NCBI GenBank assembly: GCA_024637035.1
Contig: JAGXFW010000029.1
Coordinates: 1 to 38,571 of the forward strand
DNA from: Actinomycetes bacterium
Lineage (GTDB): Bacteria; Actinomycetota; Thermoleophilia; RBG-16-64-13
Direction of reading: 5' to 3'
Length of the DNA: 38,571 nucleotides
Position numbers and translations under genes: made by a program. This document shows positions 33,899-38,571 of this stretch, one piece after another (the first letter of the stretch is position 1; each line of letters begins with the position of its first letter). Below the pieces are notes generated by a model. It was not told the DNA's origin. It was given only the letters and a program-made list of their open reading frames with translations, and did not search any database.

Positions 33899-34258
33899 AT
33901 GAGTTCGGCGAAACTGTACGTGGGCAATCTGGCGTATTCCACGAACGACACGACGATCAGGGGGCTGTTCGAGGCCCACGGTGAGGTGACTTCGGTCAAC
34001 CTGATCAACGATCGCGACACCGGTCGCCCCAAGGGGTTCGGGTTCGTGGAGATGGCTACTCCTGAGCAGGCCCAAGCCGCCAAGGCGGCTCTCGATGGCA
34101 CCGATGTTGACGGTCGGGCGATCAAGGTCGACTCCGCCAAGGAACAGCAGCCGCGGCGCAGCGGTGGTGGCGGCGGCTACGGCGGCGGTCGTGGCGGCGG
34201 CGGCGGCGGGTATGGCGGCGGCGGTGGTGGTTACGGCGGCGGTGGCGGTCGCTGGTAG
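33899..34258 (+). CDS. RRM-domain RNA-binding protein with glycine-rich tail
   Basis: The protein has 119 residues. An RNA-recognition motif fills residues 4-80, with RNP2 KLYVGNL (5-11) and RNP1 RPKGFGFVEM (43-52), including the two aromatic RNA-stacking positions. Residues about 88-119 are almost pure Gly with regularly spaced Tyr and two Arg (GGGYGGGRGG-type repeats), ending in RW. This resembles the cyanobacterial Rbp and plant glycine-rich RNA-binding proteins. The likely role is RNA chaperoning, possibly in cold or stress. The start at 33899 is chosen for GGAGAAG upstream and because the RRM begins at once; a frame open further upstream looks non-coding. Confidence 0.93.
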   Translation: MSSAKLYVGNLAYSTNDTTIRGLFEAHGEVTSVNLINDRDTGRPKGFGFVEMATPEQAQAAKAALDGTDVDGRAIKVDSAKEQQPRRSGGGGGYGGGRGGGGGGYGGGGGGYGGGGGRW

Positions 34259-34271
34259 ACGAAAGAAGTAT

Positions 34272-34291
34272 GCCGCGGGTGGGCCCGCGGC
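34272..34291 (+). terminator. Stem-loop after the RRM gene
   Basis: GCCGCGGG and CCCGCGGC form a perfect 8-bp stem with a TGGG loop, 14 bases after the RRM stop and six bases before the end of the convergent gene. The stem works for both strands; no U-tract follows. Confidence 0.55.
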
Positions 34292-34296
34292 GCAGG

Positions 34297-37157
34297 TCAG
34301 TCGAGGATCGTCACGACGCCGCGGTCGCCATCGACCATTATCCGTTGCCCAGTCCTGATGATCGTAGTCGCGGGCCCCACGTTCACCACGGCGGGTACGC
34401 CGTACTCGCGGGCGATGATGCTTCCGTGACTCAGCAACCCGCCCATGTTCATCACGACTCCGGCGGCGGGAAGTAGGAACGGCGCCCAGCCTGGGTCCGT
34501 GAACGGGACCACCAGGACCTCGCCCGGCAAGACTCTATCCACGGACTCGACCGTGGGTATCACCCGGGCCGGCCCCTCGACGACCCGGAACTCACAGCAA
34601 GTCCGCTCAGCACCGTTCCTCTCGGTGCGACGTCCTGCGGCGTATCCGCCGTGGGCTCCGTGGGCAAGCGCCCCACGAACACGGCGGGCGGCTCGATCAA
34701 GCGGTCGCACTCGAACTCGGCCCGCCGTTCACCTATCGGGAAGGACCCGAGGGATGTCCGCACGGTGCCACTCATCCCTGCACCGTGAGCAAGATCCATC
34801 GGCCTCTCGGCCTGCAGTAGGTCCTCGATCTCGTCCAGCCCGAAGAAGAAGATGTCGTCTGCTTCGATGAGTACCTTTCGCTCCGCGAGATGCTGCCCGA
34901 GAGCGAGCATCACCGTGCGCATGGCGGCGATGCGTCTCACCGCTTCGCTCTTCAAGTTCTCACGCGCCGCGGAACCCATCTGGGCCTGCCGCAGCACGTA
35001 ATCGAAGATGCCCCGACGCACAGGATCCCACAAGCGCTTCCGGAGGTCGTCCGTGAGGGCGAGCCGGTGTCGTGCGTTGGCAGCTTGGCGGTCGGTCGGA
35101 TCCGCGGCGTCTTCGGTGCGCAGGAAGTTCGTGAGGAGAGTATGGAGATACCCGGGGTCTTCGCGCCAGCGCTTGGTGAAGAGTTCGATCTCCCCACGGG
35201 CGTGGTGACCGTGTTCGTGGAGGAAGAGGTCCCATCCCTGGACGAAGACGTCGCCCGGTCCGGTTAGAGCTCTCGCGATCGCCCGAGGATCCGACCCGAG
35301 CGGTGCGTCGAGAAGGGCAGCCTTCAGCACAGGTTCGGAGGCCGCGAGGTGGGCGAGCTTCCACAGGTCTATGGCTGTGCGGGCGGAGTCGAGGTCGCCG
35401 AGGCCTGTTACCAGCTGGTTGGGAAGCGTGGGCCCCTCGTCGGCGAACCAGCGACGGCAGACCGATTGAAGATTCGTGTAGTTGGCCATGGCCATGCCGG
35501 CGAAAGCCAAGACGTCGGTCAGTCCGTCAAGACTCGCGACCAGACCGCGCAAGCTCTGAGCAAGGTCTTCCTCGGAGGCGCCATCCACGTCGGCACACAA
35601 GAGAGCGGCGGTCTCGGCGCGGAGCCGCTTCGCGAACGCAGGGGCTTTCGTCGAACGGTGGCTGACCGCGAACGAGAGGAAACCGGGGGCTCCCGCGATG
35701 AAACGGAGCGTACCGCCGAGGCTTGCCCGTGACTCTTCGAGTTCGTCCCCGATGTAGCCGAATTCGTGGCGCTCTTGCATGCCGCCAAGCAGCTTGTTCA
35801 CGTCGGGGCGACTGAAGGCGGGGATCGCAGCGAATCCCCTGGTGATCGCGGAGGCGTTGAAGTACACACGTCCGGCAAAGCGGCCGAACAGCGGTTCGTC
35901 GCCGAAACGCACCCCAAGTCGTGAGAATAGGGTGTGGGCGATGATGTCGCCCACCTTCGTGATCACGGAATACGTGGCCGGCGTGACGACTCCCGGGAGC
36001 ACCTCCCCGGTGTTCATGTTGCTCCAAACCGTCTTCGACTGGTCGTGACGCTTGAAAGGGGTGACTCCGATCGAAGGCGCCGAAGACTTGGCGAGCTCGT
36101 CTGCACCTGGCGTCCTGTCGGGCACTCGTTCGACGCCCTGGGAAGACTCTAGGTCGGCACCCTCGAGTGCGAGGGGCAAAGCCTGAGCCGAATCGACCTC
36201 CGATGTCTCAGCGGAAATCCTGATGGGGTTGGTGCCGAGGGCGGTGACCGGCCGAGCCTGGAGCAGGAAGATACGTCCGCCCTCCAAAGCCCACTCCACG
36301 TCCACGGGATGCCCGAATCCGTCCGCCGCGGCGAGGGCGTGCCTGGCCAACTCCTTTGCGGTTGCGTCTCCAACCGAGGCCGAGCGGGCGCGATCGTGCG
36401 GGGTGGGCCACTCGTACACGTGTCCATCGAACCCGGCGAGCACCTCCACCTCCTTCCGGCCGATGGTCCGCTCGAGCAGCTCGAAACCCGGGATGGAGAA
36501 CACGAAGCGGTCGGGGGACACCTTGCCCGAGACCAGGGCTTCACCCAGGCCGAAGCATGATTCTACGACCACGCGATCGGTCGCCCCGGTGAGCGGATCG
36601 ACCGTGAACGCCACGCCGGCGGACTCGGCCTTCACGAGGGGCTGCACGATCACGGCCATCGCGACAGCGTCGTGAGCGACCCCGGCATGCTCGCGATAGG
36701 CGAATGCTGCGTCGTTCCAGAGAGACGCCCAGCAATGCTTGACGGCGAGAAGGCAGCCGTCCGATCCCGGGCGGAAGTAGGTGCCGTGCTGTCCCGCGAA
36801 GGAGCGGCCGGGCAGGTCCTCGGAGGTGGCGCTGGAGCGCACCGCCATGGTGCCGCCACCGAGGGACGCGTGGAGTTCCGCCAGCTGGTCGGCGAGTTCG
36901 AGAGACAATGGTTGCTCGATGATGCTGCGGCGAAGGTGGGCCAGATTCGCGGAGTCGGGGCTGGCTAGTGCCAGGCTCAGGGCTGACGCAGGCACCGGCA
37001 TGGCACAGTGCTCTTGGTACGCCGCGGTGGTGATCAAGCCCGCGGGGGGAACGGGCAGACCCATGTGCCGCAGCCGGGCGAGGTTCTCGGCCTTGGGTCC
37101 AACTAGGGCGCCCGCGTCGCGCGGCAGGGTCGCCAGGGTGTAGATACTATGAGTCAC
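34297..37157 (-). pseudogene. PEP-synthase / rifampicin-phosphotransferase-like gene with a one-base frameshift
   Basis: The first frame (GTG at 37157 to TGA at 34560, 865 residues) has the ATP-grasp pyruvate/phosphate dikinase domain: GPKAENLARLRHMGLPVPP, then AVRSSATSEDLPGRSFAGQ, VDPLTGATDRVVVESCFGLG and VEWALEGGRIFLLQARPVTA. A long helical middle region follows. The swivelling phosphohistidine domain starts at RGTVLSGLAVSSGSSRG, then continues only in another frame to a TGA at 34297. That part has the catalytic His (codon 34426-34428) in GGLLSHGSIIAREYGVPAV. Restoring one base in the CCCC run at 34573-34576 gives a continuous 953-residue protein. There is no C-terminal PEP-binding barrel, so the layout matches rifampicin phosphotransferase and related dikinase-like proteins rather than PpsA or PpdK. 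It may be a true pseudogene or a base-call error. Confidence 0.85.
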
Positions 37158-37239
37158 GTCTCTGCATTCTGGAGGAGCGCGTCTCGTCGCGCAAGTGCCA
37201 GGCCACAGGAGGTGCCCGGGTGGGGGATGGGCGGCCGGT

Positions 37240-37248
37240 TGCTATACT
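37240..37248 (+). promoter_or_regulatory. Extended -10 promoter of thrS
   Basis: TGC-TATACT is an extended -10 element about 57 bases before the thrS start. I see no -35 match. The leader is too short for a T-box and no tRNA-binding element is visible. Confidence 0.5.
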
Positions 37249-37305
37249 CTCAGTCCGCGGCGGCATAAGCCCCGCAGCATTGTAGCGGTATGCGAGTGAG
37301 GTCTC

Positions 37306-38571
37306 ATGAACGTCATCTTGCCCGATGGATCGAAACTCTCGGTGCCCGAGGGGGCCACTGCGCTCGTCGTGGCCGAGACCATCGGGGCGCGACTGGCCAA
37401 GGCGGCTGTCGCCGCCAAGATCGGCGACCGACTGGTCGACCTGGCGACGCCCGTACACGAAGGCGACCAGGTGAGCGTGGTCACGTTGGCCTCTGAAGAG
37501 GGTATCGAAGTGCTCCGTCACTCGAGCGCGCACGTTCTCGCCCAGGCGGCCACCCGTGTGTTCCCGGGCACCAAGGTCGCCATCGGGCCGGCCATCAGGG
37601 ATGGGTTCTACTACGACTTCGAGTTCCCCGAACCGATCACCGAGGAAGCGCTTGCCAAGTTCCAGGCCGAGATGGAACGGTCGATCAAAGAGGCCGTGCC
37701 CTTCGTGCGCGAGGAGATCACCCGGGAAGAGGCTCTCACCAAGTTCGCAGACGAGCCGTACAAGGTGGAGCTCATCCGCGAGCTACCCGACGGAGAGACC
37801 ATCTCGCTCTATCGTCACGGGGACTTCGTCGACCTGTGTCGCGGACCCCACGTGCCCGACACAGGGCGTATCCCTGCCGTCAAGGTGCTCTCTACCGCCG
37901 GCGCCTATTGGCGCGGCGACTCCGACAACACGATGCTCACCCGCGTCTACGGCACGGCCTTCCCTTCGAAGAAAGAGCTGCAGGAGCATCTGGAGCGGCT
38001 GGAGATGGCCCGTCTGCGCGACCACCGAAAGTTGGGACGGGATCTCGATCTCTTCAGCTTCCACGACGAAGGCCCGGGCTTCCCGTTCTTCCACGCCAAG
38101 GGCATGCGGGTGGTCAACGCGCTCCTCGAATACTGGCGTGCCGAGCATCGGGTCGCCGGCTACGAGGAGATCAAGACGCCTATCATCCTCGATCGGGCCC
38201 TCTGGGAGCGTTCCGGTCATTGGGACAACTACAAAGACAACATGTACTTTACCCGCATCGACGAGGCCGACTACGCGGTGAAACCGATGAACTGCCCGGG
38301 GGGCATCCTGATCTACAGCTCCGAGCAGCACTCGTATCGGGAGTTCCCCCTCAGGATGGCCGAATTGGGCCTGGTTCATCGCCACGAGCTCTCCGGGGTG
38401 CTCCACGGCCTGTTCCGCGTGCGCACGTTCACGCAGGACGATGCCCACATCTACTGCACCGAAGATCAGCTTGAAAATGAACTCAGCACGGTTCTTGATT
38501 TCATCATTTCGCTGCTGAAGGATTACGGACTTGATGATTTCTATCTTGAGCTGTCGACGAAAGATCCCAAC
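37306..38571 (+). CDS. thrS: Threonyl-tRNA synthetase, N-terminal 422 residues (cut by window edge)
   Basis: An open frame from the ATG at 37306 (GTGAGG upstream) runs off the window. The TGS domain covers about 1-60. The editing/second additional domain follows, with its metal motif HSSAH and the later DLCRGPHVPDTG. The class II catalytic core has LFSFHDEGPGFPFFHAKGM. Zinc ligands are C330 (MNCPGG) and H381 (QDDAHI), spaced 51 residues as in E. coli (C334/H385). The third ligand and the anticodon domain lie beyond the edge. The enzyme charges tRNA-Thr and edits serine mischarging. The last ~37 codons use A/T-ending codons about half the time, unlike the rest of the gene. Confidence 0.96.
   Translation, partial: MNVILPDGSKLSVPEGATALVVAETIGARLAKAAVAAKIGDRLVDLATPVHEGDQVSVVTLASEEGIEVLRHSSAHVLAQAATRVFPGTKVAIGPAIRDGFYYDFEFPEPITEEALAKFQAEMERSIKEAVPFVREEITREEALTKFADEPYKVELIRELPDGETISLYRHGDFVDLCRGPHVPDTGRIPAVKVLSTAGAYWRGDSDNTMLTRVYGTAFPSKKELQEHLERLEMARLRDHRKLGRDLDLFSFHDEGPGFPFFHAKGMRVVNALLEYWRAEHRVAGYEEIKTPIILDRALWERSGHWDNYKDNMYFTRIDEADYAVKPMNCPGGILIYSSEQHSYREFPLRMAELGLVHRHELSGVLHGLFRVRTFTQDDAHIYCTEDQLENELSTVLDFIISLLKDYGLDDFYLELSTKDPN

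Noticed and set aside
34141-34255. Microsatellite-like GGCGGC repeat
   Set aside because: It is the coding sequence of the glycine-rich tail of the RRM protein, in frame and ending in a stop, not an independent repeat element.
37158-37305. T-box riboswitch upstream of thrS
   Set aside because: The leader is only about 50 bases from the likely transcription start, with no T-box sequence or specifier stem.

Overview
The window is a 38.6 kb piece of a high-GC bacterial chromosome, with third codon positions strongly G/C almost throughout. Several features suggest an Actinomycetota-like (monoderm) organism. These are a Gram-positive-type SOS box in front of lexA, a Gly-Cys-Val tRNA cluster, the hemE-hemH-hemY order of the coproporphyrin-type haem route, and a three-gene FAD oxidase / DUF1365 / CFA-synthase operon like the ufaA1 group of mycobacteria. 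I cannot place it below phylum; Coriobacteriia- or Thermoleophilia-type lineages are guesses. Most of the window is ordinary housekeeping chromosome. I see no transposon, phage, CRISPR array or defence island.

Layout. 1-3823 is signalling: a truncated membrane sensor (minus), a NarL-type regulator and a soluble hybrid histidine kinase (minus, coupled), and a divergent HD-GYP response regulator. 3921-7410 is a tight haem operon (hemE, hemH/cpfC, hemY/cgoX). 7445-12399 on the minus strand holds tdh-kbl, the two-step threonine-to-glycine pathway, followed by a Lon-type protease. 12525-13881 holds tRNA-Leu, lexA with its SOS box, a translationally coupled zinc-ribbon protein, and tRNA-Asn. 13840-16498 holds an MscS channel, a cupin and a nitronate-monooxygenase-like flavoprotein. 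16549-20958 is the putative fatty-acid modification cluster plus a divergent SDR. 21005-26559 holds an MFS carrier, the GDP-mannose pair manC-manB and nadE. 26657-29865 holds metY-metX-metW. 30004-33462 holds tRNA-Ile2/Met, a broken repeat-protein gene, a NIF3-RNase H fusion and the tRNA-Gly-Cys-Val cluster. 33899-38571 holds a Gly-rich RRM protein, a frameshifted PEP-synthase/rifampicin-phosphotransferase-like gene and the 5' part of thrS.

Points most worth checking are: the NIF3-RNase HI fusion; the in-frame amber codon in the repeat-protein gene; the one-base frameshift that separates the catalytic histidine domain from the PEP-synthase-like protein; the abrupt change of codon use in the last ~110 bases of thrS (possible assembly chimera); and the small zinc-ribbon gene coupled to lexA. 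I did not find a clear, wholly new multi-gene system. The closest candidates are the lexA-linked zinc ribbon and the UfaA1-like cluster with its divergent SDR.
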